Source: DATARR01 sp036376245
Lineage (GTDB): Bacteria > Acidobacteriota > Thermoanaerobaculia > Multivoradales > UBA5704
Assembly: GCA_036376245.1 (NCBI GenBank)
Contig: DASVAS010000067.1
Location: forward strand, 138,978-202,977
DNA length: 64,000 bases
Direction: 5' to 3'
Shown here: positions 34,266 to 42,963 of the stretch, piece by piece
Layout: each line of letters opens with the position of its first letter
Position numbering within the stretch: position 1 is the stretch's first letter
Program-made: the position numbers and the translations under genes
Notes under the pieces: model-generated
What the model saw: the letters and a program-made list of their open reading frames with translations, nothing else
Database searches by the model: none
What the model was told of the DNA's origin: nothing

Positions 34266-35516
34266 GTGAAGATCCTCCTGGTGACCTCCCGCTATCCCTG
34301 GCCCCCCCGGCGGGGGGATCAGATGCGGGCTCTCCAGATGCTCGACTTCCTCTCGGGCGAGCACGAGGTGACGCTCCTGACGCCCGCTCCGGGGAAGGAC
34401 CAGCCCCCGCCGCCGGCGGACGCGCCGTACCGGATCGAGCTGTACCGGGCGGGCGGCGGGCGGGCGTTCCTCGCCGGCATGTCGCGGGCGGTGCTGCGGC
34501 GCCTGCCCCTCCAGACCGGCCTCTTCTATCAACCCGACCTGGGACGGCGGCTCCGCGAGCTGGCTCCGAAACATGACCTGGGCATCCTCCAGCTCGTCCG
34601 TCTGGCCGTCCACGAGGACGACTTCGGCGACACCCCCATCGTCGTCGACCTCATCGACAGCCTCTCGCTGAACTTCTCGCTGCGGGCGGCGGTGGACCGC
34701 TGGTGGATGACGCCGCCCTTGAAGGTGGAGGCGCGCCTGCTGGCGGTCGCGGAGCGGCGGCTGGCCGAGCGGGCGGTCCGCATGCTGGTCGTCTGCGAGC
34801 GGGACCGCCAGGCCCTGGCCAACCGCCTGCCGCCGGAGCTGGCGGCCAAGGTCTCGGTGGTGCGCCTCTCCATCCGCGAGCGGAAGGTGGACCCCCCGCA
34901 GGAGCGGGAGAAGCTCTGGCGCGCCGAGGACACGGGGCCCGTCCTGGCGCTGACCGGCAACCTCGGCTACTTCGTCAACGTGGACGCGGTCACCTGGTGG
35001 CTGCGGGACGTCTGGCCGGCGCTGCGCCGCGTCCGGCCGGACATACGCCTGGTCGTGGCGGGGGACCGTCCCACCGCCAAGCTCCGGCGGACGGTGGAGA
35101 AGGCCGGGGTGCGGCTCATCGAGTCGCCGAAGGACATGCGCTCGGTGATCGCCCAGGCCACGATCGCGCTGGCGCCCATGCGCTGCGGCTCGGGGGTGCC
35201 GATCAAGGTGCTGGAAGCCTGGGCCGTGGGCGTGCCGGTGCTGGCCTCCTCCTGGGCGGTGGCGGGAACGTCCGGACGCCAGGGCGAGGACTTCCTGCTG
35301 GTGGGCCAGCACCCGGTGGAGTGGGTGACGGCCATCCTCGATCTCCTGGACAACCCCCAGACCCGCCAGTGGCTGATCGACAACGGCCGCCGCCGCCTCG
35401 CCGCCGACTACTCCCGCGAGACCGTCCGGCGGCAGTTGCTGGAGGCGATCCGGGAGGTGGAAGGGGTGAAGGCCGCGCCGCGGCCGGTGCAGGACCGGGC
35501 GGCGCAGCCGGTGTGA
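34266..35516 (+). CDS. GT4 glycosyltransferase (TIGR03087-like paralogue)
   Basis: The 416-residue GT-B enzyme starts at GTG 34266 (MKILLVTSRYPWPPRRGDQM). The C-terminal domain has TGNLGYFVNVDAVTWWL and SGVPIKVLEAWAVGVPVLAS, the nucleotide-sugar Glu region. It is clearly paralogous to the EPS-locus transferase at 45124-46500 (compare FANVDGVIHF). It sits between ribBA and the EPS locus and may belong to the latter although its start is coupled to ribBA. Confidence 0.87.
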   Translation: MKILLVTSRYPWPPRRGDQMRALQMLDFLSGEHEVTLLTPAPGKDQPPPPADAPYRIELYRAGGGRAFLAGMSRAVLRRLPLQTGLFYQPDLGRRLRELAPKHDLGILQLVRLAVHEDDFGDTPIVVDLIDSLSLNFSLRAAVDRWWMTPPLKVEARLLAVAERRLAERAVRMLVVCERDRQALANRLPPELAAKVSVVRLSIRERKVDPPQEREKLWRAEDTGPVLALTGNLGYFVNVDAVTWWLRDVWPALRRVRPDIRLVVAGDRPTAKLRRTVEKAGVRLIESPKDMRSVIAQATIALAPMRCGSGVPIKVLEAWAVGVPVLASSWAVAGTSGRQGEDFLLVGQHPVEWVTAILDLLDNPQTRQWLIDNGRRRLAADYSRETVRRQLLEAIREVEGVKAAPRPVQDRAAQPV

Positions 35517-35526
35517 CGGCTTCAGG

Positions 35527-35721
35527 TCAGGCGCAGAGGCCGTAGTGCATGCACGTCACGTTCGTGTAACCGCTCGACGACCAGATCGAGCACCGCGTGG
35601 TGCAGGGCTTCGTGACGCCGCAGACTTCGCTGCACGGGGGATAGGGCGCCGCGGAGGCGTGGGTGGCGAAGAGGGTCAGGGCAAGGGAGAGAACGCAAAG
35701 AAAGAGGCGTCCGTACTTCAT
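35527..35721 (-). CDS. Small secreted six-cysteine peptide
   Basis: The 64-residue product has a signal peptide (MKYGRLFLCVLSLALTLFA...HASA) and a mature part of about 40 residues with six cysteines in the pattern C-x3-C-x5-C-x3-C-x12-C-x5-C. AAAGGAG lies 8 bases upstream of the ATG at 35721. I do not recognise a family. It is divergent from the sigma-54-type promoter and amidotransferase gene that follow, so it may be linked to the EPS locus. Disulfide bonds and secretion are inferred from composition. Confidence 0.75.
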   Translation of the reverse strand: MKYGRLFLCVLSLALTLFATHASAAPYPPCSEVCGVTKPCTTRCSIWSSSGYTNVTCMHYGLCA

Positions 35722-35817
35722 CTTAATCTCCTTTCGAGTTGACAATCCTTGAACATTGTACATATTTGAAGCCCGATTGTCTCCTTCCCTCTTGTGGAAG
35801 ACGACAGTCCCCATGGA

Positions 35818-35833
35818 AGGCCCGCTTCTTGCT
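35818..35833 (+). promoter_or_regulatory. Sigma-54 (-24/-12) promoter for the first amidotransferase
   Basis: AGGCCCGCTTCTTGCT matches the TGGCACG-N4-TTGCW consensus at GGC, C, G and all of TTGCW, with exact GG-N10-GC spacing (GG 35819-35820, GC 35831-35832). Transcription would start near 35844, 56 bases before the asnB-like ATG. An inverted repeat GACAATC/GATTGTC lies upstream at 35741-35781. Confidence 0.55.
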
Positions 35834-35899
35834 TCCCTTTCCCCGCAGGTCCCGGTGTATCCGGGTCCTTGCCACCATCCAACGGGGGAAGAATCGTCC

Positions 35900-37759
35900 A
35901 TGTGCGGCATCGCGGGAATCTACAACTTCCGCTCGGGGCGGCCGGTGGCGCCGAGCGAGCTGCGGGCCATGGGCGCCTGCCTCGCCCATCGCGGACCGGA
36001 CGACGAGGGCTATTTCGAGGAGGGGCCCCTCGGCCTCGTCCACAAGCGGCTGACCATCCTCGACACCTCCCGGCGCGGGCGGCAGCCCATGTTCACCGAG
36101 GACGGCCAGCTCGCCATCACCTTCAACGGCGAGGTCTACAACTTCCTGGAGCTGCGCGCCGAGCTGGAAGCCCGGGGGCACACGTTCCACACCCAGACCG
36201 ACACCGAGGTCATCCTCCGCCTCTACCAGACCGAGGGCGAGGCCATGCTGGCCAAGCTCAACGGCATGTTCGCCTTCGCCATCTGGGACCGCCGGACGAA
36301 GACCCTGTTCATCGCCCGCGACCGCCTGGGCATCAAGCCGCTCTACTACACCGTCAACGACGAAGGTGTGACCTTCGCCTCCGAGATCAAGGCGCTGCTG
36401 GCCGTCTCGCCGGCGAAGCCCCGGGTCAACCTGGAGATGCTCGACGCCTACATGAGCGTCGGCTACGTGCCCACCGAGCGCACGCTGTTCCAGGGCATCG
36501 AGAAGCTGCCGCCCGGCTGGTGCATGCGGGTGGACCGCGACGGCGTCCACCGCCGCGAGTACTGGGACCTAGCCTTCGCGACCGCGGAGATGAGCGAGGA
36601 GGAGCACGTCCGCCGCTCCCTGGACCTGCTGCGCGACTCGGTGCGCCTCCAGCTCCGCAGCGACGTCCCCCTGGGGGTCTTCCTCTCCGGCGGCGTCGAC
36701 TCCAGCGCCGTGGTGGCCCTGATGCACGGCATGGGCATCCAGGACATCCGCACCTTCACCGTGGCCTACGACTTCGGGCCCGAGTACGACGAGACCCGCT
36801 ACGCGCGCATGGTGGCGGAGAAGTTCCGCACCCGGCACCGCGAGATCTTCGTCACGCCCCAGGAGTTCAAGGATTTCATCCCGTCGCTGATCTGGCACAT
36901 GGACGAGCCGGTGACGGAATCGGCGGCGATCTCGCTGTTCTTCGTCTCCAAGCTCGCCCGCGAGGACATCGTCGTGGTGCTCTCCGGCGAAGGCTCGGAC
37001 GAGGTCTTCGGCGGCTATCCGATCTACAAGTACATGCAGACGCTGGAGCGCTACCGCCTGCTTCCGGCCGCGCTGCGCCAGAGCGTGATCAATCCCATGC
37101 TCAACCGCCTCGGCGGAAAATGGAACAAGTACACGGAGATCTCCAACCAGCCGCTGCCGGAGCGCTACACCGGGGTCTCCTTCTACGAGACGCCGGTGAA
37201 GGATGCGCTCTACCGCCCTGAGGTCAAAAACCTTTTCAACGGCAGCGCCATGCCGGGTCTGGTAAGCCGCTACTACGAGAAGACGGAAGGGCTCGATCCA
37301 TTGCTGCGGATGATGTACCTCGACGTCAAGAGCTGGCTGCCGGACGACCTGCTGATCAAGGCCGACAAGATGACCATGGCGACCTCGGTGGAGCTGCGCG
37401 TGCCGTTCCTCGACCATCGCGTGGTGGAGCTCGGCGCCAGCCTCCCGCCGCGTCTGCGCATCAAGGGCTGGGAGACGAAATACATCCTGAAGAAGGCGAT
37501 GGAGCCCTACCTGCCGAAGGAGATCCTCTACCGCTCGAAGATGGGATTCCCCACGCCGCTCGCCATGATGTTCAAGGGTCCGCTGAGCGGCTACGTGGCG
37601 GCGGTCCTGGAGAGCGACCGGTCCCTCGACCGCGGCTACTTCCGCCCGGAGACGGTGCGGAACATGGTCCGCCAGCACGCGGCGGGGGAGAAGGACCACC
37701 ACCGCGTGCTCTGGCAGCTTCTGGTGCTCGAAGAGTGGCACCGGAAGTTCATCGACTGA
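35900..37759 (+). CDS. Asparagine synthase-like amidotransferase (1)
   Basis: The 619-residue protein has an N-terminal Ntn glutaminase domain with catalytic Cys2 (MCGIAGIYNF), LAHRGPDD and FNGEVYNF. The C-terminal AsnB ATP-pyrophosphatase domain has the PP-loop VFLSGGVDSSAVVAL and GEGSDEVFGGY. It may make asparagine or amidate an acidic sugar of the polysaccharide. The ATG at 35900 has Cys as residue 2, as required. It has its own sigma-54-like promoter. True asnB and EPS-dedicated versions cannot be told apart by eye. Confidence 0.9.
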   Translation: MCGIAGIYNFRSGRPVAPSELRAMGACLAHRGPDDEGYFEEGPLGLVHKRLTILDTSRRGRQPMFTEDGQLAITFNGEVYNFLELRAELEARGHTFHTQTDTEVILRLYQTEGEAMLAKLNGMFAFAIWDRRTKTLFIARDRLGIKPLYYTVNDEGVTFASEIKALLAVSPAKPRVNLEMLDAYMSVGYVPTERTLFQGIEKLPPGWCMRVDRDGVHRREYWDLAFATAEMSEEEHVRRSLDLLRDSVRLQLRSDVPLGVFLSGGVDSSAVVALMHGMGIQDIRTFTVAYDFGPEYDETRYARMVAEKFRTRHREIFVTPQEFKDFIPSLIWHMDEPVTESAAISLFFVSKLAREDIVVVLSGEGSDEVFGGYPIYKYMQTLERYRLLPAALRQSVINPMLNRLGGKWNKYTEISNQPLPERYTGVSFYETPVKDALYRPEVKNLFNGSAMPGLVSRYYEKTEGLDPLLRMMYLDVKSWLPDDLLIKADKMTMATSVELRVPFLDHRVVELGASLPPRLRIKGWETKYILKKAMEPYLPKEILYRSKMGFPTPLAMMFKGPLSGYVAAVLESDRSLDRGYFRPETVRNMVRQHAAGEKDHHRVLWQLLVLEEWHRKFID

Positions 37760-37785
37760 CCCTGAAGGATCAACTTCTCAGTTTT

Positions 37786-39069
37786 TTACTGGAGGCCCGG
37801 CCGGACTTGTAGATCCACCGGCGGCAGGTGCCGGCGGACCTGCGGCCCAGGCTCCGGGGGAAACCTTTCCTGTTCCTGCGGCTGCGTCGATCCATGATGT
37901 GGGTCTCCCAGCTTCTTGTGCCCCAGCACGGCCAGCATGTGCCGGGCTTCGTTGTCGAGGGTCACGTCCCTGAGATCCTTGTAACCTTCGCTCCTGAACA
38001 GCTCCATGATCTCCGGCACCGTGTGGCGGTACTGGTAGGGCGGGCTGTAGTTGTCGAACATCTGCACGGCGCGCACGCGGGCGGTGGACTTCGGCGGCGC
38101 GGGCTCGCCGCGCAGGAAGTGCATCAGGCGCGACATGGCGGCGTGCGCCGGCGAGGCCAGGTAGCAGAGGCCGTAGAGGAGACGCATGGGCATGCGCGTG
38201 GTGACCGCCCGCAGCGACACGTTGACGGCGTGGATCCACGCCGGCCGGCGGCGGTAGAGCTGCACGTAGAGTTTTCCACCCGGCTTCACCGACCGGCTGA
38301 TCGAGCGGAAGGCCCGGTAGGTGCTCGGCGTGTGGTGCAGCACCCCCGAGGTGTGCACCATGTCGAAGCTCTTCGCCAGCAGCGGCAGCTCCAGGATGTT
38401 CCCCTGGAGGTAGTGGACCCGGTGCGCGACGTGGCGGCCCTTCTCGAACAGGCGCTTGCGGGCGTTCTCCACGCTGCGGCTGAAGTCCATGGCCACGATC
38501 TCCGGCCCGTGCTCCGCCACGGCGCGGGTGAGCTCGCCGTTGCCGCAGCCGCCGTCGAGCAGGGTGACGTCCCGCAGCTCCTCCGGCGTGGTGTCGAGGT
38601 TGTAGAGGAACTCCCGCTTGCGCAGCCCGGCGTCGTCCTTGAACCAGGTGGCGTCCCCTTCCTGGTAGACGGTCCACTGCAGGCCGAAGCTCTTCGAGCT
38701 GCGCGGATCGGCCACGGTCGGGGGGATGTCCTTCTTCGGCACGCCGGCGAGGCCGTGGCGGGCGAAGAAGTCGCCGTACTCCTCCTTGGCGTTGGTCAGC
38801 ATCCGCGGGATGCCGTCGATCACCGGGTAGACCAGGCCGCAGACGCAGGAGAGCGCTCCCTCCAGGATCTCCTCGCGGTAGCAGGAGGCGCAGTCCGGCA
38901 CGACGGACGCCGCCGGAGGGTTCGCCAGGCCGTGGCGCGCGCAATGGAAGGAGCAGGCGGGAACGCGCACCGGCGACGGCAGCTCGACCTTCTCTTCCTG
39001 GAAGACCTGGAGCCGTGGACGCTCGCCGCAGTTCGGGCAGATGACCCAATCGAGCAGACGTTTCTTCAT
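37786..39069 (-). CDS. SAM methyltransferase with N-terminal Trm112-like zinc domain
   Basis: The protein has 427 residues. The first 90 contain eight cysteines (C11, C14, C39, C43, C60, C63, C75, C77) around a Trm112-like segment, CGLVYPVIDGIPRML. Residues about 165-290 form a class I methyltransferase with LLDGGCGNGEL and VHTSGVLHHTPS. The last 40 residues are Pro/Gln-rich. The start at 39069 is set by GGAGG nine bases upstream. It is transcribed away from the export gene from a sigma-54-like promoter at 39118-39133. A sugar- or glycolipid-methylating role is inferred from context. Confidence 0.85.
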   Translation of the reverse strand: MKKRLLDWVICPNCGERPRLQVFQEEKVELPSPVRVPACSFHCARHGLANPPAASVVPDCASCYREEILEGALSCVCGLVYPVIDGIPRMLTNAKEEYGDFFARHGLAGVPKKDIPPTVADPRSSKSFGLQWTVYQEGDATWFKDDAGLRKREFLYNLDTTPEELRDVTLLDGGCGNGELTRAVAEHGPEIVAMDFSRSVENARKRLFEKGRHVAHRVHYLQGNILELPLLAKSFDMVHTSGVLHHTPSTYRAFRSISRSVKPGGKLYVQLYRRRPAWIHAVNVSLRAVTTRMPMRLLYGLCYLASPAHAAMSRLMHFLRGEPAPPKSTARVRAVQMFDNYSPPYQYRHTVPEIMELFRSEGYKDLRDVTLDNEARHMLAVLGHKKLGDPHHGSTQPQEQERFPPEPGPQVRRHLPPVDLQVRPGLQ

Positions 39070-39117
39070 TCTGGAGCCTCCGGAAAGCACACAAACATCC
39101 TGCTGCCCGGCGTGGAA

Positions 39118-39133
39118 TGCAACGAGCAGGCCA
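39118..39133 (-). promoter_or_regulatory. Sigma-54 (-24/-12) promoter for the methyltransferase
   Basis: Read on the minus strand the site is TGGCCTGCTCGTTGCA. It keeps TGGC, the G before N4 and the full TTGCA, with GG-N10-GC spacing. It is about 50 bases upstream of the methyltransferase ATG and back-to-back with the plus-strand site at 39154. Confidence 0.55.
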
Positions 39134-39153
39134 TGACGGCCGGGAGGAGACGA

Positions 39154-39169
39154 CGGAACGGTTCTTGCA
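39154..39169 (+). promoter_or_regulatory. Sigma-54 (-24/-12) promoter for the export gene
   Basis: CGGAACGGTTCTTGCA matches GG, ACG and TTGCA of the -24/-12 consensus with exact spacing (GG 39155-39156, GC 39167-39168). Predicted transcription starts near 39180, 56 bases before the export-protein ATG. Confidence 0.55.
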
Positions 39170-39181
39170 CTCCAGCGGCTC

Positions 39182-39199
39182 CAGGTGCTTGTACACCTG
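39182..39199. promoter_or_regulatory. CAGGTG-N6-CACCTG palindrome, candidate regulator site
   Basis: A perfect 6-bp inverted repeat with TTGTAC-containing centre lies just downstream of the plus-strand sigma-54 site, and 50-80 bases upstream of the minus-strand one. The string TTGTACA also occurs at about 35756 near the third sigma-54 site. It could bind an enhancer-binding protein or form an mRNA hairpin. Confidence 0.4.
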
Positions 39200-39235
39200 A
39201 TGTTGCATCTCTATCCCGAGCTCTGGAGGAAAACG

Positions 39236-39835
39236 ATGGGGACCAGGACCCTGACCATATTGAAAGCCTTTGCCATCGTTCTATTGACCGCCGTTCTGGC
39301 GAGCCCGGCCGCGGCCCAGGTCGTCACCCGCTCGGAGGAGGACCCTCCGGACGCCTACTCCATCGGCATCGGCGACATCCTGGAGATCTCCGTGTGGAAG
39401 AACCCCGAGCTCTCCACGACCGTGCCGGTACGACCGGACGGCCGCATCTCCGTGCCGCTCCTGAACGATGTCAGGGCGGCGGGTCTGACACCCCTGGCGC
39501 TCCGTCAGACCCTGACAGAGGGTTACAAGGAGTACGTCACCGCCCCGGGGGTCTCCGTGGTGGTGAAAGAAATTCACTCCCGGAAGGTTTTTGTCACCGG
39601 CGAGGTCGCCACTCCCGGCGCGTACGACCTGCAGCCGCGGACCAAGCTCATGCAGGCCCTGGCCCTGGCGGGCGGGCTCACCCCCTACGCCAAGAAGAAG
39701 GTCGTCGTGCTGCGGGACGGCAGGGACGGCAGGACGGACCGGCGCTATGAGATCGATATCGCCGCCATCCTCTCGGGAAAACGCCCGGGCGACAACCTCC
39801 TGCTCCAGCCCGGCGACACCGTGATCGTCCCGTAG
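39236..39835 (+). CDS. Polysaccharide export protein, XrtA/PEP-CTERM type (TIGR03027-like)
   Basis: The 199-residue protein has a signal peptide (about 1-28) and a Poly_export domain (YSIGIGDILEISVWKNPELS, VRPDGRISVPLL). A SLBB-type domain follows (VFVTGEVATPGAYDL...LMQALALAGGLTPYA). Wza-like proteins form the outer-membrane exit channel for capsular or exopolysaccharide. No lipobox Cys is present, unlike E. coli Wza, as is usual in the short exosortase-associated form. GGAGG precedes the ATG. It is the first gene of the main EPS run. Confidence 0.9.
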   Translation: MGTRTLTILKAFAIVLLTAVLASPAAAQVVTRSEEDPPDAYSIGIGDILEISVWKNPELSTTVPVRPDGRISVPLLNDVRAAGLTPLALRQTLTEGYKEYVTAPGVSVVVKEIHSRKVFVTGEVATPGAYDLQPRTKLMQALALAGGLTPYAKKKVVVLRDGRDGRTDRRYEIDIAAILSGKRPGDNLLLQPGDTVIVP

Positions 39836-39876
39836 TCTCTCCCTCTTCCAGCGCAAGATCAGGAAAAGATTTTCGA

Positions 39877-39898
39877 GCGGCCGCCCGCCGGCGGCCGC
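39877..39898 (+). terminator. GC-rich hairpin after the export gene
   Basis: GCGGCCGCC (39877-39885) pairs perfectly with GGCGGCCGC (39890-39898) over a four-base loop, followed 11 bases later by TTTT. It could be an intrinsic terminator or attenuator between the export gene and the separately promoted barrel gene; the U-tract is distant. The rest of the gap (39836-40175) holds only the sigma-54 site at 40053. Confidence 0.4.
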
Positions 39899-40052
39899 CG
39901 TGCGTCCCGTTTTCTCTAGAACCTTATTGAATCGGTGCATGTTCATACCTGTTCGTCACCAGCGGCAAAACCTACACGCTCCGGATGAAGAGTTGGTCCC
40001 TGGAGCGGCGGCAATTGAGCGGCAAACCCGGCGTCTTCCTATGCGGAGCGAC

Positions 40053-40068
40053 TGGCACCCCTCTTGCA
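40053..40068 (+). promoter_or_regulatory. Sigma-54 (-24/-12) promoter for the EPS barrel operon
   Basis: TGGCACCCCTCTTGCA differs from the TGGCACG-N4-TTGCA consensus at one base only. GG-N10-GC spacing is exact. Transcription would start near 40080 and give a leader of about 95 bases before the barrel gene and the long downstream run of EPS genes. Confidence 0.7.
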
Positions 40069-40175
40069 CTTTCGGGGCGGTTGCACAGGTATCGGCAGTA
40101 AGTGGAGAACCTGAGCGGAAGCAAGGGGGGACTCGCACCGGGGGTTTTGGTTCTGAGGGGTCCCAACAGCAAGCG

Positions 40176-41525
40176 ATGATTCATCTACCAGGTTCAAGCT
40201 CAAGCCGTGTCACTCCATGGGCCTTGCTCGTGGGCGGCCTTCTGGCCCTGGCGGCGCCGGCCGCCGGAGGCGAGTTCCGGTTCCTCGTGGAAGGGGAGCT
40301 GGGGGCCCAGGACGAGGGCGGCTACGGCGACGAGCAGGACGTCGCCTTCCGACAGGACGATCCCATCGCCCGTGCCGGGGTCAACCTCCAGCTCTCCTAT
40401 GCCTTGCAGCGGCTTAGCCTGGCCCTCGACTACTCCCCCTCCTACGAGCGCAACCTGGAGGACACGGACCTCTCGGGCACCACCCACCTCCTCGACTTCG
40501 GCCTGGTGGGCGACCTTACCCGCACCCTTCAGCTCAACGTCCGGGAACAACTGCTGTCGCTGCCGGACCTCAATTCCTACCAGCCGGTGGCGGCCCCGGT
40601 CACCTACGTGACGACCCCGCGCGGCGACCAGTTGGCTCACAGCCTGGACGTCTCGCTGGACCAGGCCTACAGCCGCCGCTTCTCGCTGTCGCTGGGGCTC
40701 AGCCACTCGCTGCGCCGCTTCGAGGAGGATGACTTCGTCGACTCGGAGACGCTGGGCGGACGCATGAGCGCTTCGTGGGAGCTCGCGGAAGGCCGGCTCC
40801 TCGAGGCCCTGGCCGGCTCGTCCCGGTTCGACTACGGCGACCAGGGGGATAGCGACGTCCTCACCTTCGGTCTGGCCTACGCCATGGCAGTGGGCCGCGA
40901 CAGCCTGCTGCGGGTAGAAGGGGGAACGTACTCCGTGGAATCGAAGCGGACCGTCCTCCTGCTGCCGCCGCCGGTGCCCGGCGTGCCGCCCGGGTCCGAG
41001 CCCGAGCCCGTCCCCGCGGCGGGGGAGGTGCGGGAGGAGGACGACGGCTGGCGCGGCTCCCTGCAGTTCTCGCAGAGCCGGCGGCTCTTCCGCTGGGGTC
41101 TCGGGGTCAGCCACGACATCTCCGCCGGCGCCGGCCTCGGCCGCGCCGTCGAAGCGGACAACGCCTACGTGGACGTCTCCTGGCCGGTCAGCCGGCAGTG
41201 GGAGCTGGGCCTCGACGGCAACGCGTCGCGGCAGACGGAGATCTTCGAATCCATCGCGGTCGACGGCCAGACCCTGGCGGGCGAGAGCCTGACCGAGTTC
41301 GTCGCCGGCACGGCGCGGGCCTCCTGGAGCTTCACTCCCGCGTTCCGGCTGTCCGGCAGCTATTCAAGGATCTGGCAGAGCTCCGAGGTGGAGCCTTTCG
41401 CGGACCTCTCCTACTCCCGTTACTTCTTGAGCCTGGCGTTCCGGCTCTTCAGCGCGGGGGAGACCCCGAACGAGCCGGAAAGCCTTGGGAGGCCCATCGA
41501 CGATGATGAACCTGACACTCACTGA
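40176..41525 (+). CDS. EPS-associated outer-membrane beta-barrel (TIGR03016-like)
   Basis: The 449-residue protein has a signal peptide (about 12-32) and then alternating amphipathic strands rich in aromatic ends (LQLSYALQRLSLALDYSPSYE, FRLSGSYSRIWQSS) typical of a large barrel. Position between export and chain-length genes and length match the uncharacterised PEP-CTERM-associated barrel family. It may form or guide the polysaccharide exit channel. The ATG start has a poor ribosome site. The 3' end overlaps the chain-length gene by 23 bases. Confidence 0.75.
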   Translation: MIHLPGSSSSRVTPWALLVGGLLALAAPAAGGEFRFLVEGELGAQDEGGYGDEQDVAFRQDDPIARAGVNLQLSYALQRLSLALDYSPSYERNLEDTDLSGTTHLLDFGLVGDLTRTLQLNVREQLLSLPDLNSYQPVAAPVTYVTTPRGDQLAHSLDVSLDQAYSRRFSLSLGLSHSLRRFEEDDFVDSETLGGRMSASWELAEGRLLEALAGSSRFDYGDQGDSDVLTFGLAYAMAVGRDSLLRVEGGTYSVESKRTVLLLPPPVPGVPPGSEPEPVPAAGEVREEDDGWRGSLQFSQSRRLFRWGLGVSHDISAGAGLGRAVEADNAYVDVSWPVSRQWELGLDGNASRQTEIFESIAVDGQTLAGESLTEFVAGTARASWSFTPAFRLSGSYSRIWQSSEVEPFADLSYSRYFLSLAFRLFSAGETPNEPESLGRPIDDDEPDTH

Positions 41526-42960
41526 GCTGGTCCGGGCCCTGTGGCGGCGCCGGATCTGGTTCTTCGTGCCCCTGGTCCTCGGCCTGGCCGCCGGCATGGT
41601 GGCCCTCAAGGTGCTGCCCCCCACCTACCGGGCGGAGACCAAGGTGCTGGTGGAACCCCAGATCGTGCCGGTCGACTACGTGAAGCCGACCGTCATCGCC
41701 AGCATGCAGGACCGGCTGCGCACCATCGAGCCGCTGATCAAGAACCGCACGAACCTGGAGCGGATCGTCCGCGAGATGGACCTCTACCCCGAGCTGCGCG
41801 CCGTGGCCCCCATGGACAGCCTGGTCGCCCAGGTCAACTACGACCTGCTGGTGGAGCCGCGGGGCGACACCTTCTACATCAGCTTCAAGAACAGCGATCC
41901 GGTCAAGGCCGCCCGCACGGCCAACCGGGTGGCCGAGCTGTTCATCCAGAGCAACCTGCAACTGCGCGAGAACCAGGCGCAGGGGACCTCGGAGTTCCTG
42001 GAGAGCGAGCTCGCCACCACCAAGCGCCGCCTGGAGACCCAGGAGGCGAAGATCGCCGAGTTCAAGCGCCTGAACATGGGCACCCTCCCCGAGCAGCGCG
42101 ACACCAACCTGCGGGGAGTCGAGCAGCTCCAGACCAAGCTCGAGATCAACATGGACGCCATGGACAAGGCGGAGACGCGCCGCCTCCTCCTGCAGACCCA
42201 GATCGCCGAGCAGCGCCGCGAGGCCGAGCAGCGGCGCGGCTCGCCGCGGTCGATCCTCACCGAGAGCGCCCCGGGGCAGCCCTCACGGCTGGAGCAGGCC
42301 CGCGCCGAGCTCATCCAACTGCGCGCCCGCTACACCGAGCGGCATCCGGACGTCATCCGCGCCCAGGCGGAGGTCGAGGAGCTGGAACGGCTGGAGAAGG
42401 CCCGGCCGGTCCAGACCGCCGCGGCGGCGGAATCCGCTCCCGAGCCGGAGCCCGTGCGGATCGATCCCACGCTCAAGGCCGAGCTCGCCTCCGTGGACCT
42501 GGAGATCCGGAGCCTCAAGGCGGAGCGCGGGCGCATCCTGTCCGACATCTCGCGGATGCAGGGGCGGCTGGAGAACTTGCCGCGGGTCGAGCAGGACCTG
42601 CTGTCGCTGACCCGCGACTACGACAACATCCGGAAGTCCTACGAGTCGCTGCTCGACAAGCGCCTCAACGCCCGCCTGTACGAGAACCTGGAGAAGAGCC
42701 AGCAGGGCGAGCGCTTCACGATCATCGAGCGGGCCGTGCCGCCCAGCTTCCCGTACGAGCCCAAGCCGGTGCTGGTGCTCGGCCTCGGCCTGGTGGCCGG
42801 GGGCCTGCTCGGCCTGCTGGCGGCCCTGCTGCGGGAGCGCACCGATCCCACGTACGCCGACGTCCAGTCGTTCCAGGAGGCCTTCCCCGGCGTGCCGGTG
42901 CTCGCCACGATCCCCGTCTTCAAGGGCGCTCGGGAGACCTCCCGGACCAGGAGGAGCTGA
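41503..42960 (+). CDS. Polysaccharide chain-length determinant, XrtA type (TIGR03007-like)
   Basis: The 485-residue Wzz/PCP-family protein has one N-terminal helix (about 20-40), a long periplasmic coiled-coil hairpin (residues 160-400) and a second helix near residue 435 (VLVLGLGLVAGGLLGLLAALL). It sets chain length and couples to the BY-kinase encoded next. The start at 41503 is preceded by GGGAGG; an upstream TTG is possible. Confidence 0.9.
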   Translation: MMNLTLTELVRALWRRRIWFFVPLVLGLAAGMVALKVLPPTYRAETKVLVEPQIVPVDYVKPTVIASMQDRLRTIEPLIKNRTNLERIVREMDLYPELRAVAPMDSLVAQVNYDLLVEPRGDTFYISFKNSDPVKAARTANRVAELFIQSNLQLRENQAQGTSEFLESELATTKRRLETQEAKIAEFKRLNMGTLPEQRDTNLRGVEQLQTKLEINMDAMDKAETRRLLLQTQIAEQRREAEQRRGSPRSILTESAPGQPSRLEQARAELIQLRARYTERHPDVIRAQAEVEELERLEKARPVQTAAAAESAPEPEPVRIDPTLKAELASVDLEIRSLKAERGRILSDISRMQGRLENLPRVEQDLLSLTRDYDNIRKSYESLLDKRLNARLYENLEKSQQGERFTIIERAVPPSFPYEPKPVLVLGLGLVAGGLLGLLAALLRERTDPTYADVQSFQEAFPGVPVLATIPVFKGARETSRTRRS

Positions 42961-42963
42961 TTT

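Noticed and set aside
37760..37785. Terminator between convergent amidotransferase and methyltransferase genes
   Set aside because: A T-run (TTTTTT) is present, but no stable stem precedes it on either strand.
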